Below are positions 15,932 through 24,248 of a stretch of DNA of 41,137 nucleotides, piece after piece (position 1 is the first letter of the stretch; the number at the start of each line of letters is the position of its first letter). Under the pieces are notes generated by a model. The model was not told the DNA's origin. It did no database searches and was given only the letters and a program-made list of their open reading frames with translations. Source of the DNA: CAYUZU01 sp964448675 (GTDB lineage Bacteria; Planctomycetota; Phycisphaerae; UBA1845; Fen-1342); the NCBI GenBank assembly GCA_964448675.1, contig CAYUZU010000035.1:1-41137 (forward strand). Reading direction: 5' to 3'. Both the position numbers and the translations under genes were made by a program.

Positions 15932-16648
15932 TTAGCGTCGTCGCAACAGCAGCGCAGCCATGCCGCACAGCATCAGCGATGCCGGTTCGGGGATCACCCG
16001 GACCCCGTCGAACAGCGTGACCGACTCGGGGGTCGCTCCCTCGCGGTTCTGAGCGTAAAACTGAATGTGGACGCCGTCGCTCGGCGCGGTAAATGTCAGT
16101 GTCTTCATCTCCCAGACTGGTGCCACCGCGTCATCCTGCGTGAACAGGTCCGAGAAGAGGTGGGCGAACAACCCACCACCGGACGGGGCGTCATAGATTC
16201 GCAGCTGCGACTGGGCCGAGAAGCGATTCGGCGCGCGTGAGATGTACCACTCAATGGTGTACTCCTCGCCGGGCGTCGTCTCGAAAGTCCCGCCGAAGAC
16301 CTGCGCCTGCGCCGCGCCGCCGCTCACGATGATGTACGCCGAGTTCGCGCCGTCATACGGCACCTGGTCCTCGTCGCCCGGGCTGTCCAGCAGCAGGCTC
16401 GCCGCCGGCGGCGGCCCGGCGGTGCCGTCAGCCACAATGCCGGCCCCGTTGGTGAATTCGAACGCGGGCGACGCCGCCCCGGCGAGGACGTTTGGCAAGA
16501 TGCCGCCGTTGTTCGGGTCCGTCTGGAATCCGACTTCGAAGCTGCCGTTGATCTCCTGGTTGATCTCCATGATGGGCATGGCGCCCGCCGTGGCTGCCAG
16601 CACCAAGCCAGCCGCCACCGCCATCACGATTGCATTCCTGTGAGACAT
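15932..16648 (-). CDS. PEP-CTERM sorted exported protein
   Basis: The 238-residue protein has an N-terminal signal peptide (AIVMAVAAGLVLAATAGA) and a C-terminal PEP-CTERM tripartite signal: VIPEPAS, hydrophobic LMLCGMAALLL, then RRR. The region between is a beta-rich, Gly/Ala/Asp-rich sandwich (NGSFEVGFQTDPNNGG, YTIEWYISRAPNRF, VTLFDGVRV). This looks like a carbohydrate-binding-type jelly roll, but no CBM family is assigned. Known family: the PEP-CTERM signal is processed by exosortase and is linked to exopolysaccharide-associated proteins. A strong ribosome site, GGAGGAGGAG, precedes the ATG. It is the first structural gene after the LacI regulator (81 nt), so it is probably controlled together with the glycosidase block. 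Confidence 0.88.
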   Translation of the reverse strand: MSHRNAIVMAVAAGLVLAATAGAMPIMEINQEINGSFEVGFQTDPNNGGILPNVLAGAASPAFEFTNGAGIVADGTAGPPPAASLLLDSPGDEDQVPYDGANSAYIIVSGGAAQAQVFGGTFETTPGEEYTIEWYISRAPNRFSAQSQLRIYDAPSGGGLFAHLFSDLFTQDDAVAPVWEMKTLTFTAPSDGVHIQFYAQNREGATPESVTLFDGVRVIPEPASLMLCGMAALLLRRR

Positions 16649-16729
16649 GCCTGACTCCTCCTCCGAGAGTTTCCTCTTGTTCCTGCTCTTCTCGAATAGA
16701 ATCTCGCCACGCGGCGATCAAACACGCTT

Positions 16730-17809
16730 CTAAACACGCGGTCCCCACCCCTGCGGGGCGACCGCATCGCCAATCGTCGTGCGACGGGCGATCAGCTTGT
16801 TGCTCGGAATCAGCCGACGAATCGGCCCGCGGCTGGGATCCACCAGGTGCGCCAACAACACGCTCGCGACCCCCTGGCCGATCTCGGACAGCGGCTCGCA
16901 CACGGTCGTCAAGCCGACACCCCGATAGCCGCTGACGGGCAAATCACCCAGACCGGCCAGCGCGACGTCCTCGGGCACGCGAATGCCGCGCCGCTCCAGC
17001 GATGCCAGGGTCGGCAGCGCCAGACCGTCGTTCAGCGCGAAAATCGCATCCGGCCACTCCCGGCCGGAATTGAACAGGCGATCCAGCGTCCGCTCGACGA
17101 TCTCCGTCGCCGACCAGTGCAGCGGTGCCTGCTCGGACCAGTGTGGGTCGATCGGCAGGTTCGCCTCGCGCAACACGTCCAGGTACGCTTTGTAGCGTTG
17201 TGCGCTCATCGCCATCGGGTAGGCGGGCCCGAGGAATGCGATCCGCCGCCGACCGATTTCAACGAGGTGCTCCATCACACGCCGCGCCGCGGGGCCGGAA
17301 TCCCATCCGACGAAGCTGACGTCATGCCCGTCGCTCGGACAATCCGACAAGAACACCAGCGGGATCCGCGCGCGGACAACCTGTTGATAGACCGGCCTTT
17401 CCGTCGGCAGCGGCTGGAACACGATGCCCAAATCCCGCCGCGACATGCAGCTCAGCAGCTCTTCGCGGGCACGGTCCGCGTCAAACCGATGGCGCGCGAC
17501 AAACGTGCGATAACCCGCAGGCTCCAGCACGTCCTCCATTGCCTGCATGACGCGGTCCGCCCAACCCCATTCCAGGTTGCCGGTCAGCACGCCAATACTG
17601 TTGGATCGCTGCCGACGGAGATTCCGGGCGAGGTGGTTCGGGACGTAGTTGAACTTGCGGGCGGCATCGAGCACGCGTTCGGTCGTGGCCTTGGAGATCT
17701 TCCGTCGTTCGGCGTCGCCGCGGAGGACGATCGAGACGGTACTGGCCGAGACGCCGACGTGATCGGCGATGCTCTGCGCGGTGGCGGGGCCTTTGACGAC
17801 CTCGGACAT
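16730..17809 (-). CDS. LacI/GalR-family transcriptional regulator
   Basis: The start is set at the ATG at 17809, since the helix-turn-helix begins nine residues later; the frame extends upstream to 17923 without resembling the family. The product has 359 residues. LacI HTH: TAQSIADHVGVSASTVSIVL, hinge ARNLRRQRSNSIGVL. The periplasmic-binding-like effector domain follows (QMEDVLEPAGYRT-type, IPLVFLSDCP, GRRRIAFLGPAYPMAM, DAIFALNDGLALPTLASLERRGIRVPEDVALAGLG). The effector is probably a sugar or oligosaccharide. A sigma70-type promoter lies directly upstream (17850-17878), with the palindrome CGATATCG in its spacer, suggesting autorepression. It heads the minus-strand block ending at 3745 and is divergent from the six-hairpin glycosidase, so it may control both directions. 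Confidence 0.92.
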   Translation of the reverse strand: MSEVVKGPATAQSIADHVGVSASTVSIVLRGDAERRKISKATTERVLDAARKFNYVPNHLARNLRRQRSNSIGVLTGNLEWGWADRVMQAMEDVLEPAGYRTFVARHRFDADRAREELLSCMSRRDLGIVFQPLPTERPVYQQVVRARIPLVFLSDCPSDGHDVSFVGWDSGPAARRVMEHLVEIGRRRIAFLGPAYPMAMSAQRYKAYLDVLREANLPIDPHWSEQAPLHWSATEIVERTLDRLFNSGREWPDAIFALNDGLALPTLASLERRGIRVPEDVALAGLGDLPVSGYRGVGLTTVCEPLSEIGQGVASVLLAHLVDPSRGPIRRLIPSNKLIARRTTIGDAVAPQGWGPRV

Positions 17810-18152
17810 CTTTGTCGCACCTGCAAGAAGTGGGTCCAACGATGTACCTATCCTAATCCCGATATCGACCCCTGTCAACGGAAACTGAAAAACCGGCGTC
17901 CCGCGCAAGGCAGGCCAGCTCAAGGACCGATAACTTGGAACCTAAACCCTTTCATTTGCGCACTTTAGCCCATATCGCCGCGACTGGACGCCCGTCACCG
18001 TCCACCACCTCGCCGCCAGCCTCCCCTGCATCCGCCAGCCACGACGAATCAGGATTAGTCCACCGTTGTACTTGAATTCATCGCCCGCTCACCGCAAAAT
18101 GCCCCTGTCGCGTCGGCGGCCATCAACCGCCCCCACTTCTCAGGAGCAACAC
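17810..18152. promoter_or_regulatory. Divergent intergenic region between lacI and the six-hairpin glycosidase
   Basis: This 343-bp region contains the lacI promoter (listed separately). I find no good -35/-10 pair for the plus-strand gene. The stretch around 17930-17985 is relatively AT-rich and is the likeliest place for it. No small gene is supported. Confidence 0.5.
17850..17878 (-). promoter_or_regulatory. lacI promoter with palindromic operator candidate in the spacer
   Basis: On the minus strand TTGACA (17873-17878) is followed after exactly 17 nt by TAGGAT (17850-17855). The perfect 8-bp palindrome CGATATCG (17860-17867) lies in the middle of the spacer, where a LacI-type dimer would block RNA polymerase. 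Transcription would start around 17843. Confidence 0.65.
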
Positions 18153-20888
18153 GTGCGAAGCGCCACCCTGGCCCTCACTATCGCCGCCGCTGGTCTCGCG
18201 GGCCCCCCCGCCGCCAGTCCCGCAGAACCCCAAGGCCTTGGCACTGCCGCCTGGATCTGGAGCGCCGACGGCACCTTTGCAACGGGGGTCTCCTCCGGCA
18301 CGCGCTATTTCCGCCTCTCGTTCGACGTCGGCGAGCGCCCGTTAGAGCGCGCTTTCGCGTGGTTTGCCGCCGATAACCGCTTCGTGGCGTTCCTCAACGG
18401 CCACCAACTCGCCACAGGCGATGACTGGCGCCACCCGGTGCGCGTCGGTTTGCGTCGCCACCTTTACCCCGGCGTGAACATCCTGGCTGTTCGCGTCACG
18501 AACGACGGCCCTGGCCAAACACCGGCCGGCCTGCTGGCGAGCATCTGCATCAGCTATCGAGACGGCCAGACCGTCTGGCACCGCAGCGATTCAAGCTGGC
18601 TCGTGACGTCTGACGCGTCGGAGGGTTGGACTCTTCCGGGACTTGACGCTGCGGACTGGGCCCCTGCAACCGAGGTTTGCCAACACGGTGATCCCCCATG
18701 GGGCACGCTGGGCCCAGATGCTCCGTCCGCGGCGGTTCCAGCATCGTTCCCGACATTCCACGCTCGCGGCCAGCAAGCGGTCATGGACGCATTGCGAGAC
18801 CTTGCTTACCGCCATTATCGCGTACTGCGCGCGGGCGCCACCATGTGGGATGCCTGGCTCGTGCCGCCGAGCCTCTGGCCTGCCACCGCGTCCCGCGCGG
18901 ATTACCTGCGCAACCAGTGGCGCCGTGCGTTGAGCGAGCGTGACATCGATCCCGACGGCTACGTGCATACACACCAGCACTTCTCCTATGCCCACAACGC
19001 GGGCTGGCCATTTCCGATATGGACGCAGGCCGGGCTTGATCCGGACGGCCAGACGCTCACGGCGGGCTGGCACTTTCACGGCCCTCGTGCCGACCCGATG
19101 TACCTGAACGCGGTCAAGCAGCTCGAAGGCTCGGCACACGTTGGGCCGACCGCGACGCAAGGCTGGACACTGCACGACCTGGTCGTCGAGCGGGTGGATG
19201 ATGCCGGCTGGCACCTGCGCGTCGTCGGTGACCGTCCGCACCTGACTTCGCCCGGCACCCGCTCGTTCGCAACCAGCAACGCCCCATTTGTGCAAGTCCG
19301 CCTTCGCCCCGCCCATCCACTTCGCGAACACAAGATCGGTCTGGGTTGGTGTCACATCGGTGACAGTGATTTCTCGTCGGACCGTCGCGTGGACGACCGG
19401 CTGGTGGCGGATGACGCGGACGCCTGGGTTTACCATACGTTCCGACTTTACGATCAGCCGAACTGGGAGGGGCGCATCGAGCGTATCCGTGTTCATCTAC
19501 CGCCCGAACCGGGGCAAGTGTACTGCCTGGATTCCGTCTTCACCGTGTACGACACGCGTCACCCGATCAACAACGCGAGCTTCGTCATTGGCGCCTGCGA
19601 CTACTTTCGCTGGACGGGCGATGTCGCTTTTCTTCGCGCGAATATCGACCGCTTGCGCCACGCGATGCGTTTTCACGTCACCGAGCTAGGTATCGAGGAG
19701 CATGGCGTGATCTTCGTTCCGTGGGTGGGGCACGATGGTCGCTCGGGGGTGACGCAAACGGCGGCCGGGCGCAAGCGAATCCACTTTGGTCGTGGCATCG
19801 GCAACAATTACTTCGATCTGCTGCCTTTTGGCGGATTCGATCTTTACGCCACGGTGCAGTTCTGCGCCGCCGCCGAGGCGCTGGCCGTGCTCGAAGACGC
19901 GATTGCGCAACACGCCACCTGGCGGATCGTACCGCCCGGTACGGACTGGTCGGCTGCCAAGCTGCGGCAGCTCGTCGAGCACGTGAAGACGGTGGCCCGG
20001 CGCAAGTTCTGGAGCACGGAGCGCGGCCGCTTCGTCGGGGCGATCGACGTCACCGGCACTGCCCACGACTACGGCTTCACCTTTGTCAATCTCGAGGCGA
20101 TCCACCACGGGATTGCCGACGGGCAGCAAGCCCGCGCAATCCTGGGCTGGATCATGGGGAAGCGCACCGTCGCCGGCGATACGAGTACGGCTGGTGATAT
20201 CTACCACTGGCAGTTCGCCCCGCGCGTGACGACGCGGCGGAATCTCGACTGGTACAACTTCGCCTGGAATGCACCTGAGGAACTCGCGTGGGGTGAGCAA
20301 GTGCAGGATGGTGGCGCCGTGCTGGGCTGGTCCTATTACGACCTGCATGCCCGCTTGCAGGTGTGCGGTCCGCAGAACGCATGGCATCGCCTTCGCGAGA
20401 TCGTGGACTGGTACGAGGAAGTGCAGGAGGCCGGCGGCTATCGCAAGTACTACAGCCAACCAGGGCGCGGAACTTTGCAGGGTGGCGGCACCGCCGGCGG
20501 CCTTGGCATCGACCAGGAATTCCTCGAAAGCGCCCTGCTGATTCACTTCCTGCTTGATGGATTCATGGGCTTCGTACCCACCCCCACCGGGTTCAGTTGG
20601 CAGCCTCGCTTGCCGGATGCGTTGCCAACCCTGCGCATCGACCGCGTGCGCTATCGCGGCTGTGTATTGGCGCTCGAAGCCTCTGCGAAGCGCCTGCAGA
20701 TCGACGTCGTTTCCGGGGCGAGCAGTACGCTGACTCTGGAGCTGCCAGCCGGCGAGTGGGGGTTGCGTCAATCGGATGCGGCGCAGACCCCGGACCAGCA
20801 ACAAGCAACGGATGGTGAGATGCGGATCCGACTGAAAGCAGGGCAGTCGTTGGTATTCGAGCGGGCCCCGTCGTCCGCTGACAGATGA
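18153..20888 (+). CDS. Exported six-hairpin (alpha/alpha barrel) glycosidase, GH78-like architecture
   Basis: The GTG at 18153 is chosen: AGGAG lies 6 nt upstream and the product then opens with a signal peptide (VRSATLALTIAAAGLAGPPAASPAEP). The in-frame ATG at 18066 would bury it. 911 residues. The N-terminal ~200 residues form a beta-sandwich like that preceding GH78 catalytic domains (AAWIWSADGTF, FAADNRFVAFLNGHQL, LYPGVNILAVRVTNDGPG). The middle and C-terminal parts have (alpha/alpha)6-barrel character: HTHQHFSYAHNAGWPFPIW, VIGACDYFRWTGDVAFLRAN, YDYGF-type THDYGFTFVNLEA, RKYYSQPGRGTLQGGG. The end is a beta-sandwich (PTPTGFSWQPRLPDALPTL). I cannot place it in one GH family with confidence. 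It is followed after 12 nt by the rhamnose mutarotase, so rhamnose release outside the cytoplasm is the best inference. Confidence 0.78.
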   Translation: MRSATLALTIAAAGLAGPPAASPAEPQGLGTAAWIWSADGTFATGVSSGTRYFRLSFDVGERPLERAFAWFAADNRFVAFLNGHQLATGDDWRHPVRVGLRRHLYPGVNILAVRVTNDGPGQTPAGLLASICISYRDGQTVWHRSDSSWLVTSDASEGWTLPGLDAADWAPATEVCQHGDPPWGTLGPDAPSAAVPASFPTFHARGQQAVMDALRDLAYRHYRVLRAGATMWDAWLVPPSLWPATASRADYLRNQWRRALSERDIDPDGYVHTHQHFSYAHNAGWPFPIWTQAGLDPDGQTLTAGWHFHGPRADPMYLNAVKQLEGSAHVGPTATQGWTLHDLVVERVDDAGWHLRVVGDRPHLTSPGTRSFATSNAPFVQVRLRPAHPLREHKIGLGWCHIGDSDFSSDRRVDDRLVADDADAWVYHTFRLYDQPNWEGRIERIRVHLPPEPGQVYCLDSVFTVYDTRHPINNASFVIGACDYFRWTGDVAFLRANIDRLRHAMRFHVTELGIEEHGVIFVPWVGHDGRSGVTQTAAGRKRIHFGRGIGNNYFDLLPFGGFDLYATVQFCAAAEALAVLEDAIAQHATWRIVPPGTDWSAAKLRQLVEHVKTVARRKFWSTERGRFVGAIDVTGTAHDYGFTFVNLEAIHHGIADGQQARAILGWIMGKRTVAGDTSTAGDIYHWQFAPRVTTRRNLDWYNFAWNAPEELAWGEQVQDGGAVLGWSYYDLHARLQVCGPQNAWHRLREIVDWYEEVQEAGGYRKYYSQPGRGTLQGGGTAGGLGIDQEFLESALLIHFLLDGFMGFVPTPTGFSWQPRLPDALPTLRIDRVRYRGCVLALEASAKRLQIDVVSGASSTLTLELPAGEWGLRQSDAAQTPDQQQATDGEMRIRLKAGQSLVFERAPSSADR

Positions 20889-20900
20889 ACGGAGGTCAGT

Positions 20901-21221
20901 ATGCAGCGCGTAGGTTTCCTGCTGCGGGTGAAACGGGATCGGCTCGACGAGTACAAGCGACGCCACGAGGACGTCTGGCCGGAGATGCTGGCGGCGTTGC
21001 GCGAGACTGGCTGGCGCAACTACTCGCTTTTTCTCAGCGAGGACGGTCTGCTGTTCGGATACCTCGAGACCGAAGATTTCGAGCGAGCGGTGGCGGCGAT
21101 GAGCTTACGCGAGGTCAACGCACGTTGGCAGACGGAGATGGCGCCGTTTTTCGCGTCGCTCGATGGCGGTCGACCGGACACCGGGCTGACGCGTTTGGAG
21201 GAGGTATTTCACCTCGACTGA
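20901..21221 (+). CDS. rhaM: L-rhamnose mutarotase
   Basis: The protein has 106 residues, the normal length for the family. It interconverts alpha- and beta-L-rhamnopyranose and so feeds the isomerase the anomer it uses. Conserved features: the N-terminal beta-strand QRVGFLLRVKRDRLDEYKR, the catalytic His22 in RRHEDVWPEML, the strand NYSLFLSEDGLLFGYLE, and the C-terminal RWQTEMAPFF with the ending LEEVFHLD. The ribosome site GGAGG lies close upstream. It is 12 nt after the glycosidase, so the two are probably cotranscribed. One of the most secure calls in the window; it ties the locus to L-rhamnose. Confidence 0.95.
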   Translation: MQRVGFLLRVKRDRLDEYKRRHEDVWPEMLAALRETGWRNYSLFLSEDGLLFGYLETEDFERAVAAMSLREVNARWQTEMAPFFASLDGGRPDTGLTRLEEVFHLD

Positions 21222-21252
21222 GATGAGTTATCGGGCTTTTCCCTGGCGGATT

Positions 21253-21280
21253 CCACCCGCTACTGTGGGCTTTTTCTTGT
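21253..21280 (+). terminator. Weak terminator candidate after rhaM
   Basis: CCAC and GTGG can pair across an 8-nt loop and are followed by GCTTTTTCTT. The stem is only 4 bp, so termination may be partial. It lies between rhaM and the promoter candidate of the DeoR gene. Confidence 0.3.
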
Positions 21281-21305
21281 CAAAACGGGCACATTCGGTC
21301 ACAAT
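21277..21305 (+). promoter_or_regulatory. Promoter candidate for the deoR-lut-rhamnosidase operon
   Basis: TTGTCA (21277-21282), a 17-nt spacer and CACAAT (21300-21305) lie about 70 nt before the ATG of the DeoR gene. The ACAATG of the -10 region recurs 23 bp further on (21324), each copy followed by GACA, which could be tandem half-sites for the regulator. Confidence 0.5.
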
Positions 21306-21375
21306 GCGACATCTGCGCGGGCGACAATGGAGACAACAACGTGCGTTCCCCCGCGCGAGTGGGCGGAGGCCCTGG

Positions 21376-22134
21376 ATGTTTGCTGAGCAGCGCCGACTGG
21401 TCATTCTTGATCGCCTGGAAACCGAGGGCAGCGTGCGCGTCGCCGCCCTGGCCAATCAACTCGACGTGGCGGTCGAGACGATTCGGCGTGATCTCGAGCA
21501 ACTCGAGCGGGACGGCAAGCTGACGCGCACGCATGGCGGGGCCGTACCGCGCGTCGGCAGCCAGGACTTGCCGTTTGCCGAGCGGCGCTCTGCCAATCAT
21601 GACGCGAAGGTGGCAATCGCACGATGGGCGGCGGACCTGATCGAGCCGGGCGACGTGGTGGCGTTTGATGCGAGTTCCACGGTGTATGAACTGGTCCGGC
21701 TCGTGCCCGATATCGCGATTTCGGTTGTCACGAATTCGATGCCGGCGATGGCGCGACTGTGCACCCACTCGCAGGTCCGCATCTTCTGCGCTGGCGGCAC
21801 GATGGACTCGCCCTCGCGGTCGATGGTCGGGCCGTTCGCCGAGGACGTTCTTGGCAAGCTCAACGTTGACAAGCTCTTCCTGTCGAGCAAGGGCGTGCAC
21901 TTGAGTCGGGGGCTGAGCGAATTGGACGAGGAGCACGCGCGGATCAAGCGGCGCATGATCGAGATCGCGGAGGAAGTGTATCTGCTCGCCGACCACAGCA
22001 AGCTCGGTAGACGCGCTGCGGTGCATGTCGTCGACTTGCCGGCGGTCAGCGTTCTGGCGACTGATGTCCAAGCGGCGCCCGTCTTTCTGGAACAGGCTCG
22101 TGCGCAGGGGGTGCGTACCGAGGTTGTCGGCTGA
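21376..22134 (+). CDS. DeoR-family transcriptional regulator
   Basis: The ATG at 21376 is chosen because GGAGG lies 6 nt upstream and the family opening (MFAEQRRLVILDRLETEGSV) begins there; the frame is open back to 21223 without similarity. 252 residues, typical for the family. HTH at residues 19-45 (VRVAALANQLDVAVETIRRD), then LTRTHGGAVP. The DeoRC sensor domain has VVAFDASSTVYELVRLVP, TNSMPAMARLC, DKLFLSSKGVHLSRGLS and VYLLADHSKLGRRA. DeoR regulators usually respond to phosphorylated sugars, so rhamnulose-1-phosphate is a reasonable effector (inference). The stop is 3 nt before lutA, so it leads the lut-rhamnosidase operon. Confidence 0.92.
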   Translation: MFAEQRRLVILDRLETEGSVRVAALANQLDVAVETIRRDLEQLERDGKLTRTHGGAVPRVGSQDLPFAERRSANHDAKVAIARWAADLIEPGDVVAFDASSTVYELVRLVPDIAISVVTNSMPAMARLCTHSQVRIFCAGGTMDSPSRSMVGPFAEDVLGKLNVDKLFLSSKGVHLSRGLSELDEEHARIKRRMIEIAEEVYLLADHSKLGRRAAVHVVDLPAVSVLATDVQAAPVFLEQARAQGVRTEVVG

Positions 22135-22137
22135 GTC

Positions 22138-22854
22138 ATGCGCGTCACGCTGTTCATTCCGTGCTACATCGACCAGTTCTTTCCGCAGATCGGGGGGCAC
22201 ATGGTGGATTTGCTCTGTGAGCTGGGGCACGAGGCAGCGTACCCCCGACGGCAAACCTGCTGTGGCCAACCGGCATTCAATGCGGGCCACCACGATGCGG
22301 CAACGTGTGTCGCGCGGTGGTTTCTCGACGTCTTTCGTGATGCCGAGACGATTGTCACCCCGTCGGGCTCGTGTGCCGCGATGGTCAAGACCTACTATGC
22401 CGATCTCTTCGATGGCCAGCCCGAAGCGGCAACCGCCCGCGAGCTCGGCGCGCGCACGTGGGAATGGTCCGACTTCCTCGTCAACGAGCTGGGCGTGACG
22501 GACGTTGGAGCACGCTTCGCCGAACGCGTGACCTACCACGACGGTTGTCACGGGCTGCGCGAGCTGAACATCAAGGCGCAGCCGCGCACGCTGCTGCAAC
22601 ACGTTCGTGGTCTCGAACTTGTCGAGATGGATGCCGCGGAGGTTTGCTGCGGCTTTGGCGGGACGTTCTCGGTGAAGTATCCGCAGGTATCGACGGCAAT
22701 GGCCGAGGCGAAGTGTGCGTCCGCGGAGCGCACCGGAGCCCGCTACATCGTGTCGGGCGACGCGAGCTGCCTGATGCACTTGCAGGGGTACATTGATTGC
22801 CAGGGGCACGACCTGCGCTGTCTGCACCTGACGGAGGTGCTGGCACGACGATGA
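22138..22854 (+). CDS. lutA: LutA-type (Fe-S) lactate oxidation subunit
   Basis: 238 residues with two CCG domains. The first begins FIPCYIDQFFPQIG and has TCCGQPAF (Cys41-Cys42). The second has TYHDGCHGLRELN and VCCGFGGTFSVKYPQVS. These cysteines bind the iron-sulfur centre. Known role: with LutB and LutC it forms the cytoplasmic L-lactate oxidation complex giving pyruvate. It begins 3 nt after the DeoR stop and shares ATGA with lutB. In this locus it would consume lactate derived from L-lactaldehyde, the C3 product of rhamnulose-1-phosphate cleavage (inference). Confidence 0.93.
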   Translation: MRVTLFIPCYIDQFFPQIGGHMVDLLCELGHEAAYPRRQTCCGQPAFNAGHHDAATCVARWFLDVFRDAETIVTPSGSCAAMVKTYYADLFDGQPEAATARELGARTWEWSDFLVNELGVTDVGARFAERVTYHDGCHGLRELNIKAQPRTLLQHVRGLELVEMDAAEVCCGFGGTFSVKYPQVSTAMAEAKCASAERTGARYIVSGDASCLMHLQGYIDCQGHDLRCLHLTEVLARR

Positions 22855-24248
22855 ATCCGCCGGAGGTTGAATTCCACCACTGCGCCGACCGCATGGCGGA
22901 AGCCAGTGATTACCGTGCGTGGTTGCGCAAGGCGCTGCGTGGCTACGCCGATACGCGTGCCGTCAACGAAGGCCGCTTTCGGGACTGGGCCGCTGCCCGT
23001 CAACTTGCAGGCGGCCTCAAGTGGGCTGCGCTGGAGCGACTCGACTGCATGCTCGCGCAATGGGCGGACAAGCTCACTGGGCGCGGTGTACAGGTTCACT
23101 GGGCAACCGATGGGCCGGCGGCGGTGAAGTGCATTCTGGACATTGCGAAAGCGCACACCGCCCGGCGCATTATCAAATCGAAGTGCATGACATCGGAGGA
23201 GATTCACCTCAACGAAGCGCTGACAGGGGCCGGCATTGATGTCGTCGAGTCTGACCTGGGCGAGTTCATCGTGCAACTCCGCGAAGAACCGCCCTACCAC
23301 TTCGTGTTTCCCGCCATGCACCTCAGACGCGACGAAATCGTGCGTACTTTTCGCGAGCGGCTGGGCACGATTGACGGCGAAGCCGCCGAGGAACTGACGA
23401 TGACCGCCCGGCGCGTTCTGCGGCAGAAGTACCTCGAAGCGGACATCGGGATTACGGGGGTGAACTTCGCCGTCGCCGATACGGGCATGATCTCGCTCAC
23501 GGAGAACGAGGGCAACGCCCGGCTGACGACCGCGCTGCCGCCGGTGCACATTGCCCTGATGGGACTGGAGAAGCTGATACCGAGCATGAAAGACCTCGGG
23601 CTGCTGCTGCCGATGCTGGCCAACGCCGGCACCGGCCAGCAGTTGACCGGCTACAATACGCTGCTGAGCGGTCCGCGCCGTGCGGGCGAAACAGATGGCC
23701 CGGAGGAAATGCACGTCATCGTGCTCGACAATGGCCGCACGGACCTTCTCGCTGACGCCGAGCAGCGCGACGCGTTGCGCTGTATCCGCTGCGGCGCGTG
23801 CTTGAACGTGTGTCCGATCTTCACCAATGTCGGCGGGCACACGTATGGTACGACGTATCAGGGGCCGATCGGCGCTGTCATTACGCCGCACCTGCGCGGC
23901 CTGAAGGAGTGGAACCACCTGGCCTACGCGTCGTCTCTTTGTGGCGCCTGCACCGAGACCTGTCCGGTACGAATTGACCTGCACCATCATCTGCTGCGTA
24001 TCCGTCGCGATGCCGCGCGTCGCAAGCCCAAGGTCGGCGAGCGATTGGCGTTCGGCGCCTTCGCGATGCTGATGCGCCAGCCACGGCTGTATCGGTTGGC
24101 CGGGCGCCTGGGCCGCTGGTTCATTGGCATGACACGTCCGCTGGCAGGCACGCTCGTCGACCCGCTGCGCATGTGGCGCAAGACACGGCACCTGCCGCCT
24201 GGCCGCGAGCCGAGCTTTGCGGCGCAGTGGCGACGGAGGCACACGTGA
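22851..24248 (+). CDS. lutB: LutB-type Fe-S lactate oxidation subunit
   Basis: The ATG at 22851 overlaps the lutA stop (ATGA) and is preferred over upstream in-frame ATG 22797. 465 residues. The N-terminal DUF162/LUD domain contains RIIKSKCMTSEEIHLNEAL, DVVESDLGEFIVQL and FAVADTGMISLTENEGNAR. Two ferredoxin-type 4Fe-4S motifs follow: CIRCGACLNVCP and CGACTETCP. The C-terminal segment is the usual extension (RLAFGAFAMLMRQPRLYRLAG). It acts as the electron-transferring core of the LutABC complex. Gene order and 4-nt overlaps on both sides match known lut operons. Confidence 0.95.
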   Translation: MNPPEVEFHHCADRMAEASDYRAWLRKALRGYADTRAVNEGRFRDWAAARQLAGGLKWAALERLDCMLAQWADKLTGRGVQVHWATDGPAAVKCILDIAKAHTARRIIKSKCMTSEEIHLNEALTGAGIDVVESDLGEFIVQLREEPPYHFVFPAMHLRRDEIVRTFRERLGTIDGEAAEELTMTARRVLRQKYLEADIGITGVNFAVADTGMISLTENEGNARLTTALPPVHIALMGLEKLIPSMKDLGLLLPMLANAGTGQQLTGYNTLLSGPRRAGETDGPEEMHVIVLDNGRTDLLADAEQRDALRCIRCGACLNVCPIFTNVGGHTYGTTYQGPIGAVITPHLRGLKEWNHLAYASSLCGACTETCPVRIDLHHHLLRIRRDAARRKPKVGERLAFGAFAMLMRQPRLYRLAGRLGRWFIGMTRPLAGTLVDPLRMWRKTRHLPPGREPSFAAQWRRRHT

